From NCBI GenBank assembly GCA_029339505.1, contig JAQISU010000036.1:6476001-6540000 (forward strand): 64,000 nucleotides of DNA. Direction: 5' to 3'. The notes below the pieces were generated by a model. The model worked only from the letters and a program-made list of their open reading frames with translations, was not told the origin of the DNA and did no database searches. Positions 46,837 through 58,540 of this stretch are shown in pieces. Position numbers and translations under genes: made by a program. Within the stretch, counting starts at the first letter, position 1, and the number at the start of each line of letters is the position of its first letter. The stretch is from Unio delphinus (Eukaryota; Mollusca; Bivalvia; Unionida; Unionidae).

Positions 46837-47946
46837 GTAAACTATTGATATCTTTCAGTACTTTTAAATGCCACTAATAATGTGTTGCTGCTATAGTTCC
46901 AAGTTTTCAAACATGGTTTGCAGTACCAGCAAGAGCGTAATACACCTTACAAGTTTCCTCATCACAACAACAGGAATGCAATGGTCTTTGTAATCTGTTT
47001 ATATTCACAGTGAGAAAGATTTCTTGAGATGAAAAACCCCAAACAACTGTACGACTATTCATCATACAGTGTCAGATAGCCCAACTCAATACAAGGCCAA
47101 AAAAGCTAACGCCGTCGCCAGTGACAATAAAATGTGTTATGGATATTAAATTTGCATTATATGTTTGACCTTTGTCCTTAATTGAGTGTAGAGGTTTGGA
47201 CCTACCTGAAGGACTATTTGCAAGTTCTTTGGTTATATTTATAAGTTATAAATAAGTTGTTTACTGATATTTAAGTTAATTTACAAATTTAGAATGATGT
47301 GGAAGCGAACTTATGACCCACATCCTGGCCATTGAATTGTGTATTATGATTTTATACTAGGTTGCGGAAAACAAAATGGTTTACTCCTGTTTTTAACATC
47401 GGTCTTTAAAAATCTCTGACTGGAGCTTTTAGCTGCGTCCAGATATAATTTGAGAGGAACCGTTTATTATCTGAATTATTAATTAGAATTACAAAGTGCT
47501 CCTTGACATTTTCGACACAAACACTTTGGGATTAATGTGAATTCAGACAAGGGTATTCTGGATATAGCAATGTGATACATAATCACATTTGTGACTATTG
47601 GTACATCAACACATTCAAGATAATTTGTATTCATGAAGATTATTCTAAATCTTTGGGCTTATTTGGGATTTATTTCAATGTAAGTTCCTCTTAAATATTC
47701 ACTTTATAGCTAAGAATAATAATTGTTTTGTTAATTGTAAGAAACATTTTGGTTTCGCTTCTTTCTGTTACATTGTTTAACACCATAGTGTCGTACAAAA
47801 TGGAGGTGTGATACTTATGGCTCAGAAAAGACAAAACAAATTATTTAAAAAGCTGAAAAGTCTAATCAGATCATTGATAAAACATGCATTCTAAACTGCA
47901 TAATTATATACGACAGCAGTGATTTAGATATAAACTACATTTTAAA
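46837..47946. other. Non-coding spacer
   Basis: No gene or repeat recognised. Confidence 0.4.
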
Positions 47947-48030
47947 ACACACACACGCATACACTCGTGCATACAGACACATCCAAACACAAATATACAT
48001 ACCCACACTCACACACACACATACACACAA
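47947..48030. repeat. Impure CA-rich microsatellite
   Basis: ACACACACGCATACACTCG and similar interrupted (CA)n. Confidence 0.85.
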
Positions 48031-48231
48031 CTGCTTCTGCTGTATCTACACTTCAGACTCCAAGCTCCACTCTAAACTCCACTTTAAGACTCCTCTTTGT
48101 ATTTGACACTATGCTCAACCAGTAACAAAGTTTGCAGACGACCAAAGACGGGACGACCAAAGACGGTTCGGACGCGCCATTTGACATTCGACCGATGACC
48201 ATACATACTTGGCAGGTCTGGCGTCGGACCG

Positions 48232-48558
48232 TTTGTTTGTTTGTGTAGTATTTTTACCGTAGCTTTAACATTTTATTTTTCAGTCATCTCGCTACGATGT
48301 CTGCAGTGAGGCAGTTTATAGTAATGTCTAGCACTGGGGCATAATGCCGCAGACATATAGCGTGATGTCCCACACAGTCTCATTATCCTGACAACAGGCC
48401 GACCAGTCCTAACACTAAACTCTTAATGATGAGCGTCAAGCGAGGCAACTGGTAGTACCATTTTTGTAAGTCTTTGGTATGACTCGGCCGGGTATCGAAC
48501 CCACGACCTCCCGCTTCCGCGGCGGACGCTCTAACCACCAGGCCACCGGAGCGGTTAA
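48232..48558 (-). mobile_element. SINE A, full length, 12-bp TSD
   Basis: Minus-strand copy. The head CCGCTCCGGTGGCCTGGTGG, A box GTGGTTAGAGCGTCCGCC, B box GGGTTCGATACCC and the shared SINE A body end in a (CAAA)n tail. Flanked by an exact 12-bp duplication GGCGTCGGACCG at 48220-48231 and 48559-48570. The intact duplication and tidy boxes suggest a young insertion. Confidence 0.93.
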
Positions 48559-48772
48559 GGCGTCGGACCGAATCATCAGTCAAAAGTCCGTTGACATACA
48601 TCATCAGTTAAATCAAAAACAATCCGATATCACGATGTTACGTTAACTTCTCGTTGGAATGCGAAAATCGTAATATTTATCTTTAACTATGCCCGTGCTC
48701 ATGTAATTGAAAGTATACCCATCTCTACCACAACCACACCGATCAAAAATAATATATCGCGGATGGGTGGGT

Positions 48773-48776
<4 letters not shown>

Positions 48777-48844
<68 letters not shown>
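48777..48844. repeat. (AT)n microsatellite
   Basis: About 34 AT units, directly followed by the last 50 bp of a SINE B, at the point where SINE B normally reads ATGTATAGCC. Confidence 0.97.
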
Positions 48845-48846
<2 letters not shown>

Positions 48847-48896
48847 TATCTTGTGCTGAAAAATGGCGTTAAACCCTACTACTACAACAACAATAT
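48845..48896 (+). mobile_element. SINE B 3' tail fused to AT repeat
   Basis: CCTATCTTGTGCTGAAAAATGG, followed by CGTTAAACCCTAC and a CAA tail. Everything upstream of the TATA in SINE B is replaced by the AT tract. Confidence 0.75.
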
Positions 48897-49828
48897 AACT
48901 ACAACGCCTGTTATGTTTACCTACGTACATAGACATGGACTATTGTGTACATGCACTTATCTGGCAAGCAATGCTCTGTTCTCTACCTGCCCCTCCCCCC
49001 CCTATTGTGCAGAGTTTCTATAAGTGTAAGACTAATTTAAAGCTACACAAAAGAAAGCTTGTGTAAGGAAACAACCTTGGACTAAATTAAATAGGTACAT
49101 CGGGTGATATATAATTTCTCGTACTGTGTGGTTTTCTTTGAAATGCATTCTTTAATCACATTATTAGGGTCTAATTGGAACAAAATTATACATATCACAT
49201 TGTTTTTGTCTTTCCGTACGTCCGTATCGCATAAAGTACAGCTCGACTACAAAGAAACTAATCAAAAAGACGACTACACAGAAAATAAGTAAATAAGACG
49301 ACTACAAAGAAACGCAGTGAAGAAGACTAACACATTTATAAACATATATAGAAGAACAAATTAGGTTTTCATGCTACAAAGCATGCTTTTTGTTGGTTGT
49401 GTACATGGAGATGTTTTGCTATACTTTAAACAAAAAATTCAGCACGATTATTTCGAAATTGTACTATCTAAGCGAATGAATTTGGAAAGTAATATTATAC
49501 ACATGTATACATTTCCTGTGCCACTTAAAATTATTTACCCACTCTCCCTTTCCGTTTTATGCTCGGTGACTGTTCTTAAGCTGAATACTCATTTTCAGTT
49601 TCAGAAACCGCTTGACCCGTGTATTATTGGTGTTGGGAATTTTTTGGAGGGGGGGGGGGCCTGGTGGAACGATCGAGGAATGGTTCATATTATGTGGCAC
49701 CTGTGATATTTAGTATTATCTATACATGTATCACGGTCGTATTATGAAGCACATGTGATATTTAATATTATCATCATCATCGTCATATTCGTTGTTGCCA
49801 ACACCTCGCCCATAGCCACTTTATCCAA
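48897..49828. other. Non-coding spacer
   Basis: G run at about 49651-49661. No gene seen. Confidence 0.4.
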
Positions 49829-50249
49829 AACATTTCGCCCTTTTTAAACACACACTGTGGAATGGCCCTTTTTAACCACATGTAGTAGAATGGTCCATGT
49901 CAGAGATGGTCTCTTACATGGACAACATCACAAATGAAGAGGTGTGTAACACCATCAGGCACAAAGTAGGCCATTATGAAGACCTCCTCATCACTGTCAA
50001 AAAGAGAAAGCTGACATGTATGGCCATGTCGCTAGAGCTAACAGTCTATCCACAACAGTACTGCAGGGTAGTGTTCAATGTGGTAGAAGGAGAGGTAGAC
50101 AGAGAAAAAAGTGGAGTGACAACATCACAGAATGGACCAGGAAACGTTTCGCAGAGACACAGGCATTGGCACATGATCGAAACAAGTGGAGGGAACTGGT
50201 CAGATTTTCAGCAGCACGGTGCCTCAACGACCACACTAGGTCGCGAGAC

Positions 50250-50297
<48 letters not shown>

Positions 50298-51625
50298 GTA
50301 GAATGGCCCTTTCAAACCACATATCGTAAAATAGCCCTTTCAAACCACGTAACGTAGAATGTCTCTTTTCAACCACATATAGTAGAATGGCCCTTTTTAA
50401 CCACAGATAATAGAATCACCCTTTTTAACCACATATAGAAAAATCGCCCTTTTTAACCACATATAGTGAAATGGCCCATTTTAACCACATATTAGTACAA
50501 TGGCCCTTTTTAACCACATAGTAGAATAGCCCTTTGTAACCACATATAGTTGAATGGCTATTTTTAAGCAAATATAGTAGAATGGCCCTTTGTAACCAAA
50601 TATAGTAGAATGGTCCTTTGTAACCACATATAGTAGTATGGCCCTTTGTAACCAAATATAGTAGAAACCCTTTTCAACCACATATAGTAGAATGGCCCTT
50701 TTTAAACAGATTAGAATGGCCCTTTGTAACCATGTAAAGTAGAATGGTCCTTTGTAACCACATATAGCAGTATGGCCCTTTATAATCAAATATATTAGAA
50801 GCCCTTTTTAACCACATATAGTAGAATGGACCTTTTTAACCACATATAGTAGAATGGCATTTTTACCACATTAAGTAGAATGGTCCCTTTTAACCACAGA
50901 TAATATAATGACCCTTTTTAACCACATATAGTAGAATGGCCCTTTTTAACCACATAAAGTAGAACGGTACTTTTAAACCACATATAGTAGACTGGCACTT
51001 TTTAACCACATAAAGTAGAATGGCTCTTTTCAACCACATATAGCAGAATGGTCCTTTTTAACAACAGATAATAGAATGGCCCTTTTTAACCACATTTTGT
51101 AGAATTGCCCTTTTTAACCACATATAGTAGAATGGCCCTTGTTAACCACATATAGTAGAATGGTCCTTTTTAACCACATATAATAGAATAGCCCTTTTTA
51201 ACCACATAAAGTAGAATGACACTTTTTGACCACATCTAGTAGAATGGCCTTTTTACCACATAAAGTAGAATGGTCCTTTTTAACCACAGATAATATAATG
51301 ACCCTTTTTAACCACATATAGTAGAATGGCCCTTTTTAACCACATATAGTAGAATGACCCTTTTTAACCACATATAGTAGAATGGCACTTTTTAACCACA
51401 TAAAGTAGAATGGCTCTTTTCAACCACGTATAGTAGAATGGTCCTTTTTAGCCACAGATAATAAAATGGCTCTTTTTAAACACATATAGAAGAATGGCCC
51501 TGACTACATTAATTAGAACGACCTTTTTTAATATCCCTATGTAACCACATATAGCAGACAGAATGGCTCTTTTTCACCACATATAGTAGAATGGCTCTTT
51601 TAAACCACATATGCAGACTGGATCC
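49829..51625. repeat. 29-bp minisatellite, interrupted by a LINE tail
   Basis: About 48 units of ACCACATATAGTAGAATGG plus CCCTTTTTAA. Two to three units lie before the LINE fragment (49829-49891) and the rest after it (50300-51625). Open minus-strand frames inside are by-products. Confidence 0.92.
49892..50299 (+). pseudogene. LINE C-terminal tail fragment
   Basis: Encodes VSYMDNITNEEV, VGHYEDLLITVKKRKL, then, after a one-base frameshift near 50.01 kb, MYGHVARANSLSTTVLQGSV, GRQRKKWSDNITEWTRKRF and RNKWRELVRFSAARC, ending in (GAT)n. This is the 3' end of the same family as 42057-43010 on the other strand. It sits inside the 29-bp array. Confidence 0.82.
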
Positions 51626-51688
51626 TTTTCCATTTGTTTGTATTCTTAAAACTGCCTAAGATGGGAGTAGGAATGCTTTATTGAAAAT

Positions 51689-51691
<3 letters not shown>

Positions 51692-51757
<66 letters not shown>
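51692..51757. repeat. (GA)n microsatellite
   Basis: About 33 GA units. Confidence 0.97.
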
Positions 51758-51760
<3 letters not shown>

Positions 51761-52161
51761 CATACTGTTTTCATGCTGTTCGTGTACTCCTACTTTAGAG
51801 CCGATAGTTATTCCCATGCTATACGTATCCTAAATTCGTCCAGTATTCTTTGTTCCGGATGCTTCATCTTACGCAAAACGATTCATTTCACAGAGTGGAC
51901 ACAGTAAACCAGGTGTACATTACAACCATACTCGATACAAATCGTGTTGACACCTGTACATTATTAACACAGGGTACCTACGTTCCATTAAAGATAATCA
52001 CGCTACCTTTATCATGACGACCTTTAGTTACCGTAATTCCATTTTACTACCTTGATCGTAACGGCCTTTTCTATTTCCCGTAATCCCATTTTATAACATG
52101 AGGACAGCTTTTTCTCACGGCCAGATTTAGACATGTTAAGGTCCTAAGCTATGTGAAGCTG
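51758..52161. other. Spacer with degenerate repeat, first half
   Basis: TTACCGTAATTCCATTTTA and CCCGTAATCCCATTTTATAA with ACGGCC nearby form a loose repeat of about 50 bp at 52010-52110. It continues at 52675-52790 beyond the SINE B. Confidence 0.5.
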
Positions 52162-52411
52162 TTGTTGTTGTACTAGGGTTTAACGCCATTTTTAGGCACA
52201 CGATAGGCTATACATGGCGGCCAGTATTATTAGTGGAGGAAGAACCCGGGAAAACCCCCGGAAAGAACCACCGACCCACGAGAAGCTACTGGCAAGCGTT
52301 CTCACATAACTACATTAGCCGAATCTTAGATTCGAACCCACGCAGACAGAGGTGAGATGGCAGTGATCCGAAACGGATAGCGCTTTAGACCACTCGGCCA
52401 CTCGGGGCCCC
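52162..52411 (-). mobile_element. SINE B, full length, 11-bp TSD
   Basis: Minus-strand copy from (TTG)n through GGCTATACATGGCGGCCAGT and AGAAGCTACTGGCAAGCG to the head ending CGGCCACTCGGGGCCCC. Flanked by exact ATGTGAAGCTG at 52151-52161 and 52412-52422. The best-preserved SINE B in the window. Confidence 0.93.
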
Positions 52412-52422
52412 ATGTGAAGCTG

Positions 52423-54076
52423 TAGAGGCCATTATTTGGCAAGTGGTAACAGTGAATGTGTATAAACTGAATTTGATAAATGTTTGCTAATTATTACATT
52501 GTAAATTAAGTAATTTATGTAAAATACATTGCATAGATAATAACAGTGAATATATAAAAAAAATCACGGGTTAAAGTATGACGTAAATATAAAATATACT
52601 AAAATTTCTTTTTTAATTGACACTTTTAGAGTCCTGTGAGACTGTAAGGCCCTAAGCTTGTTTAACCAAATCCGGCCATCTCTATTTACCGTAATCCCAT
52701 GTCATAAATGTATGGCCTTCGCCATTTACCGTAAACATTTCATAACATCAGACGGCCTTCTTTATTTAGCATAATCCCATTTCATAACGTCCGACTATAA
52801 TAACTTCGACAAATTTATGCATTTATTTTTCTTAACATGAAAACTCTGTACCCTTGTGATACTCGAAATACAGTTTTAGATGTGTTTCGTTCATTTGCAT
52901 TAAGGCTGGGACTTGTACATTCATTTGCAACTCTTTAAAAAGTTCGCATACTTCTCTGTTCTTCCCTCTCATTTTTTAAATATTGACTGTTCTCTCTTTA
53001 TTTCTGCATTTTACTAATTGTTTTCTATTATTGAATTTTATGTTTTTTCGCGAAGTGTTTTTTTCCTCCATTTATCCAAACAAATTTTTGTCAAGTTATA
53101 CACAAGACGGTGTCATTACTACAGTAGTCCTCCGTTCAAAGAACAATATTGGTGCATTTTAAGTGTTCACATTGTTACAAAGTGGTCTTTGCTTGACCCA
53201 GCGGATGTCAAACCCTGGCGCGATTTCCGCAAGAAGTCTAAGTTTACCCCAAATATCCAAAGACCTCCATACAACTTCAGATGCAAATAAGAATGCCCGA
53301 CGCGTCTGTTCTAACATAAATTGTACTCTAACCAATGCCAGACCACACATCTCCTACCTGCCAAATATCAATAAACCGACATCTGCATATTTTATTTCAT
53401 CAGGTTTCCGTACCGCCAACCGTTCACGGCGTAGGAACTATACAACTCTTCCCTCATACAGGGAACTATTTTAACTCCGCCACCTTATGCCAGTCAATAT
53501 ATGTTTCCATGCACATTTGCACCACAATTGCCACCATGGCGACATAAATGGTATCTGTCGAGTCCCTTCTTATTTATTCCGTTGTATAATTTACCGGTTT
53601 CCTATCGTAAATAATACCACTGCAGTCACATTACCAATGCATGCCACTAGATTTTAATATGGTCTACAGGGACATTCATTCGGTTTTGGTCTGAATTCAC
53701 TATTAGTCAACCATGGCATCATGGAAACTCATTAACACTTCACTCCGTGACGTTTGCTCCTAGTAATTGCTCATTATTTCGGGCTAAGGATATTTCTATT
53801 GCGCCGAATTCCAATAAGCTAAAAATTCCTTAAAACGGGCGCTATCAAATGTGCTTACTCCCAATTTACTACAATATTAACGAAAAGCAGGGTACAAATG
53901 TTGGTGATCTTTATACTACACATTTCGTAATATCGAAGCATGATCTGACGAGGAAACAATATTGCCGATAAAACAACGTTTTCCACGTTAAAGCATAACT
54001 ACCATGTGTTGATTTACGGTATGTGTTTTACTTTGCATGTCATAAAATACATTTGATCAATATTTATACTTATCAG
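52423..54076. other. Spacer, no gene recognised
   Basis: The second half of the loose repeat lies at 52675-52790 (TTTACCGTAATCCCATGTCA). Overlapping open frames at 53018-53547 on both strands have more even composition than their surroundings but no domain I recognise. Confidence 0.4.
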
Positions 54077-54410
54077 ACAAAGCAAGATCTTTTTAATACA
54101 TTAATACACTATTTGTTGAAAAAAGGCATGGTATAGTTATCAAGTGTTATGATATCAGACCGATCAAATGCGACAAAACAAGATCTGTTTAATACATTAA
54201 TACACTATTTGTTGAAAAAAGGCAAGGTATAGTTATCAAGTGTTGATATCAGACCGATCAAATGCGACAAAACAAGATCTGTTAAATACATTATTACACT
54301 ATTTGTTGACAAAAGGCAAGGTATAGTTATCAAGTGTTGATATCAGACCGATCAAATGCGACAAAACAAGATCTGTTAAATACATTATTACACTATTTGT
54401 ATGATATCAG
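54077..54410. repeat. 94-bp tandem repeat, about 3.6 copies
   Basis: CAAGATCTGTTTAATACATT, then ACACTATTTGTTGA, GGCAAGGTATAGTTATCAAG and GACCGATCAAATGCGAC, at spacing 94-96 bp. Confidence 0.92.
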
Positions 54411-54499
54411 GCATGTGATCAAATCGTTCACGACACTTAGTATGTCGAATCAATAGAACTATGCATATTTGGAATCGCATCACAATTAGTATTTACAGT

Positions 54500-55375
54500 A
54501 CCTGTCTAGTCTAGTTTTAGAACATTTTTTCCCCCTCTCATTTTGGTGGTGATATAAGAGATATATTGATGCACTTTTGGTAGGGATTTAAAGGTAATTG
54601 TTTATTCTTGAGAATATGAGATTAAAGAGTGGTTGTCTGTATTTCGGCGACAGTGAACATTGAGTAATAAGGCATAGGTGATGATCCGGAAGTGAAATCT
54701 GTGTTTTGTTTACATGCTGCTCTGTTTACGGTATCACGGTACCAATTCCGTAGACATCAATGCTAATGTTTAGTGAAATAAATATACTTTTTATCCTACT
54801 TCAGCGTGCATATCACACACTGTCACAGAGAACAATTCTAGATTGTCAATTTGACAAGGACAAAACCAGGTACTCCATTGCATTTAAGAGAGATAACTCT
54901 GCTAAAACTAGACAGGGGTAGGTAAGAGTTATCTAGTTACAACAGACTCCGTTTCACCAATGTGTTCCACATTTACAACAACAAAACAAAACATTAAAAA
55001 AAAATACAAAATATGATACAGATGTCAATTAAACTTAATCTCACATGTTGCCAAGAGGCTTACCTTTTTCATGTTGAAAAGCCTAACAGAAAGAACAATT
55101 CTTACATAATTCACCAAGCACAGCTAGTGTTGATGTTTATTTCTGAATGCGCCCCGCCTACCCGGGCGTTGTACAATTGGTAGGTTTATACCCTACCATG
55201 CAACCTCTAAAAAAAAAATGCCGGTGAACCTAAAGCTTTGACAATAACTTCACCGTGAAGGCATCTATGGATGTATTTTAGATTAACATATGATTTGTAT
55301 TGATTGCACATCAGTACTGAGAAATAAATGTGGTACAGATATATTAAAATTAATTGTGATGTATGTCCATTTATG
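54500..55375. repeat. Paralogous segment, copy 1 (with 0.47-kb extra)
   Basis: TTTTAGAACATTTTTTCC, then CATTTTGGTGGTGA, GGTAGGGATTTAAAGGTAAT and GATGATCCGGAAGTGAAATC match 59955-60185. The match resumes at about 55206 with ACTTCACCGTGAAG and GATGTATTTTAGATTAACAT. About 475 bp at 54732-55205 is absent from copy 2. Confidence 0.85.
54891..54934. repeat. 10-bp inverted repeat
   Basis: AGATAACTCT (54891-54900) and AGAGTTATCT (54925-54934) can pair around a 24-nt loop, inside the extra block of the paralogous segment. Confidence 0.6.
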
Positions 55376-55493
55376 AACCGTGACTAACCGTTAGTAAGAA
55401 CATTTTCTAACCATACATACGAACATACGGACAAATGATCATAAAGTGTATCTATTATTGTCATGATCTAAAATATCTTTACTTTATGATTTA

Positions 55494-55510
55494 TACTACT
55501 ACTACTACTA

Positions 55511-55546
<36 letters not shown>

Positions 55547-55635
55547 ATAATAATAATAATAATACTTTTGGAAATTATTATAGTACATTGGATGAATTAC
55601 GGCAACATATAACGATTCAAGTGGCAATTATATCC

Positions 55636-55669
<34 letters not shown>

Positions 55670-55688
55670 GTTATTATTATTGTTATTA

Positions 55689-55726
<38 letters not shown>
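55494..55726. repeat. (CTA)n, (AAT)n and (TTA)n microsatellites
   Basis: Triplet tracts at 55494-55545, 55545-55563 and 55638-55726; the (TTA)n has TTG interruptions. Confidence 0.95.
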
Positions 55727-56439
55727 TTAAATTTTTCTTTCACCTAAATACTAGTTAGTTAAAGACAGAACTTGAAGTAAATAAACTGACATAATTTTTC
55801 TCATTGGTTGTTACAGTACGTAGACCGATATAATGTTTCTTTTTGGTTTTTACTTTTCTTGGGGCAACAGACACAAACACACACAGGTACACACACACAC
55901 ACACAAAAAAACCAAAAAAATTAATAAATAAAGTGTTTTATATGTCTTTGTACCTACGCAGATGTTTTAGTGTATTTTATATTGAAAAATAACTTAGATC
56001 CAAAATTTATTTAAAGTTAATTTGTTGACGGGGTATTTGTTGTCTGAAGTCTTATCTATTGGGTTGTTCATCCGAAATGGGTTTCAATTGCCCTATTCGA
56101 TTTCATTCCATATTTATTTACGGTCTCCCTTGACAGTTGTTTTGGCAAATTTTGAACCGACTATGAATTATTGCAGAAAAATGATATTAAAGATAAAAAT
56201 AAAAACAAATGATTTTTTTTGAAAGGATGCTTAAAATATTTTGACTGATGTATTACTTTTTAATTCCTTATGCAACTAATGGCTTTGATAGTGAACCAAG
56301 ACTGCCACCAACCCCTATTTACATTCATTTTTGGCAGGAAAGAGCTGTTTTGAATATTTTCCTGTGACAGTGCTTTTTGTCACCCCTCATCCATCTTGAT
56401 TTTTAGATATTGACAATAACGAAATGTAATGACGTAGTT
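55727..56439. other. Non-coding spacer
   Basis: Short (CA)n at about 55870-55905. No gene seen. Confidence 0.4.
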
Positions 56440-56636
56440 TTATATCTACATCTAACGCAACGTAAGGACTCGGTTTTATAATAACCTTTAACATCTATAT
56501 CTAACGTAACGTAAGGACTCGGTTTTATAACAACCTTTAACATCTATATCTAACGCAACGTAATGACTCGGTTTTATAACAACCTTTAACGCAATGTAAG
56601 GACTCGGTTTTCTAACAACCTTTAACATCTACATCT

Positions 56637-56888
56637 GTGGCCAAGTGGTCTAAAGCGCTGTCCGTTACGGATCACTACCGTCTCACCTCTGTCTCCGTAG
56701 GTTCGAGTCTAAGATTCGGCTAATGTAGTTATGGGAGAAAGCTTGCCAGTAGCTTCCCGTAATTCGGTGATTCTTTCCAGGGTGTTTCCCGGGTTCTTCC
56801 TCCACCAATAATACTGGCTGCAATGTATAGCCTATCGTGTGCTGAAAAATGGCGTTAAACCCTAAAAAAAACAAAAAAAACCCAAACA
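56637..56888 (+). mobile_element. SINE B in the 49-bp array, copy 1
   Basis: A box TGGCCAAGTGGTCTAAAGCG, B box GGTTCGAGTCT, usual body and A-rich tail. Flanked by AACATCTACATCT at 56624-56636 and 56889-56901, a piece of the array unit duplicated on insertion. Confidence 0.9.
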
Positions 56889-56905
56889 AACATCTACATC
56901 TAACG

Positions 56906-57092
56906 CAGCGGTTCTCAACCTTTCTAGTGCCGCGAACCTTTTAATGCAATTCCAAATGTTGTGGCGACCCAACCGTAAAATTATTTTCGTTCATAACTGT
57001 AAAAATGTATATTTCCGATGGTCGTAAGCGACCCCTGGCAAATCGTTGTTCGACCCCTGACGGGGTCGCGACCCACAGGTTGAGAACCGCTG
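56906..57092. mobile_element. SPIN-like hAT miniature element
   Basis: 187 bp with perfect 16-bp inverted ends CAGCGGTTCTCAACCT. The interior has AAATTATTTTCGTTCATAAC, TATTTCCGATGGTCGTAAG and GGGGTCGCGACCCACAGG, all as in SPIN-type non-autonomous hAT elements known from vertebrates and a few invertebrates. The flanking 8-mers ATCTAACG and TGCTAACG share six bases, consistent with an aged hAT target duplication. It sits in array sequence just after SINE copy 1. Confidence 0.88.
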
Positions 57093-57364
57093 TGCTAACG
57101 CAATGTAATAACTCGGTTTAATAACAACCTTTAACGCAATGTAAGGACTCGGTTTTATAACAACTTTTAACATCTATATCTAACGCGATGTAAGGACTCG
57201 GTTTTATAACAACCTTTAACATTTACATCTAACGCAACGAAAGGACTCGGTTTTCTAACAACCTTTAACATCTATATCTAGCGCAACGTAAGGACTCGGT
57301 TTTATAACAACCTTTAACGCAATGTAAGGACTCGGTTTTATAACAACCTTTAACATCTACATCT

Positions 57365-57611
57365 GTGGCCAAGTGGTCTAAAGCGCTGTCCGTTACGGAT
57401 CACTACCGTCTCAACTGTCTGCGTGGGTTCGAATTTAAGATTCGGCTAATGTAGTTATGTGAGAAAGCTTGCCAGTAGCTTCTCGTGGGTCGATGGTTCT
57501 TTCTGGGTGTTTCCCGGGTTCTTTCTCCACCAATAATACTGGCCGCCATGTAGAGCCTATCGTGTGCTGATAAATGGCGTTAAACCCTTAAAAAAAAACA
57601 ACCAACGAACA
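57365..57611 (+). mobile_element. SINE B in the 49-bp array, copy 2
   Basis: Same head, same position in the array unit and same flanking duplication (AACATCTACATCT at 57352-57364, AACATCTACATTC at 57612-57624) as copy 1. Shares details such as CACTACCGTCTCA and CACCAATAATACTGG. Confidence 0.9.
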
Positions 57612-58540
57612 AACATCTACATTCAACTCAACGTAATAACTCGGTTTTATAACAACCTTTAACATCAATATCTAACGCAATGTAAGGACTCGGTTTTATA
57701 ACAATCTTTAACATCTACAGCTAACGCAATGTAAGGACTCGGTTTTATAACAACTTTTAACATCTATATCTAACGCGATGTAAGGACTCGATTTTATAAC
57801 AACTTTTAACATCAATATCTAACGCATCGCAATAACTCGGTTTTATAACAACCTTTAAGATCAATATCTAACGCAATGTAAGGACTCGATTTTATAACGA
57901 TCATTAACATCTACATCTAACGCAAAGTAAGGACTCGGTTTTATAACAACCTTTACCAATAAGAACTCGGTTTTAAAACAACTTTTAATATCTATATCTA
58001 TCGCAACATAAGGACTCGATTGTATAATAACCTTTAACACTTATATCTAACGCAATCCAAGGACTCTGTTTTATAACAACCTATAACATCTATATTTAAC
58101 GCAATGTAAGGACTCGGTTTTATAACAACCTTTAACATCTACATCTAACGCAACGTAATGACTCGGTTTTATAACAACCTTTAACGCAATGTAAGGACTC
58201 GATTTTATAACAACCTTTACCAATAAGAACTCGGTTTTAAAACAACTTTTAATATCTATATCTAGCTTAACATAAGGACTCGATTGTATAATAACCTTTA
58301 ACACCTATATCTATCGCAATCCAAGGACTCTGTTTTATAACGCAACGTAATAACTCGGTTTTTTAACAACCTTTAACATCAATATCTAACGCAGCGTAAG
58401 GACTCGGTTTTATAACAACCTTTAACGCAAAGTAAGGACTCGGTTTTAAAACAACCTTTAACGCAACATAAGTACTCGATTTTCTAATCACCTTTAACAT
58501 CTATATATAACGCAACGTAATAACTCGGTTTTGTAAAAAT

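Larger units (their letters stand above)
56440..58540. repeat. 49-bp minisatellite with inserted SINEs
   Basis: Long units contain AACATCTATATCTAACGCAA, CGTAAGGACTCGG and TTTTATAACAACCTTT (49 bp). Short units lacking ATCTATATCTA are 36 bp. The array is interrupted by SINE B at 56637 and 57365 and a SPIN-like element at 56906. Confidence 0.92.

Noticed and set aside
48643..49023. Open frames through the AT tract (YIYIYI)
   Set aside because: Microsatellite read in frame.
50016..50301. Poly-Asp tail as a functional acidic protein
   Set aside because: The Asp run is the (GAT)n tail of a LINE 3' end read in frame.
50425..50789. Minus-strand frames in the 29-bp array
   Set aside because: Repeat by-product; low-complexity peptide without relatives.
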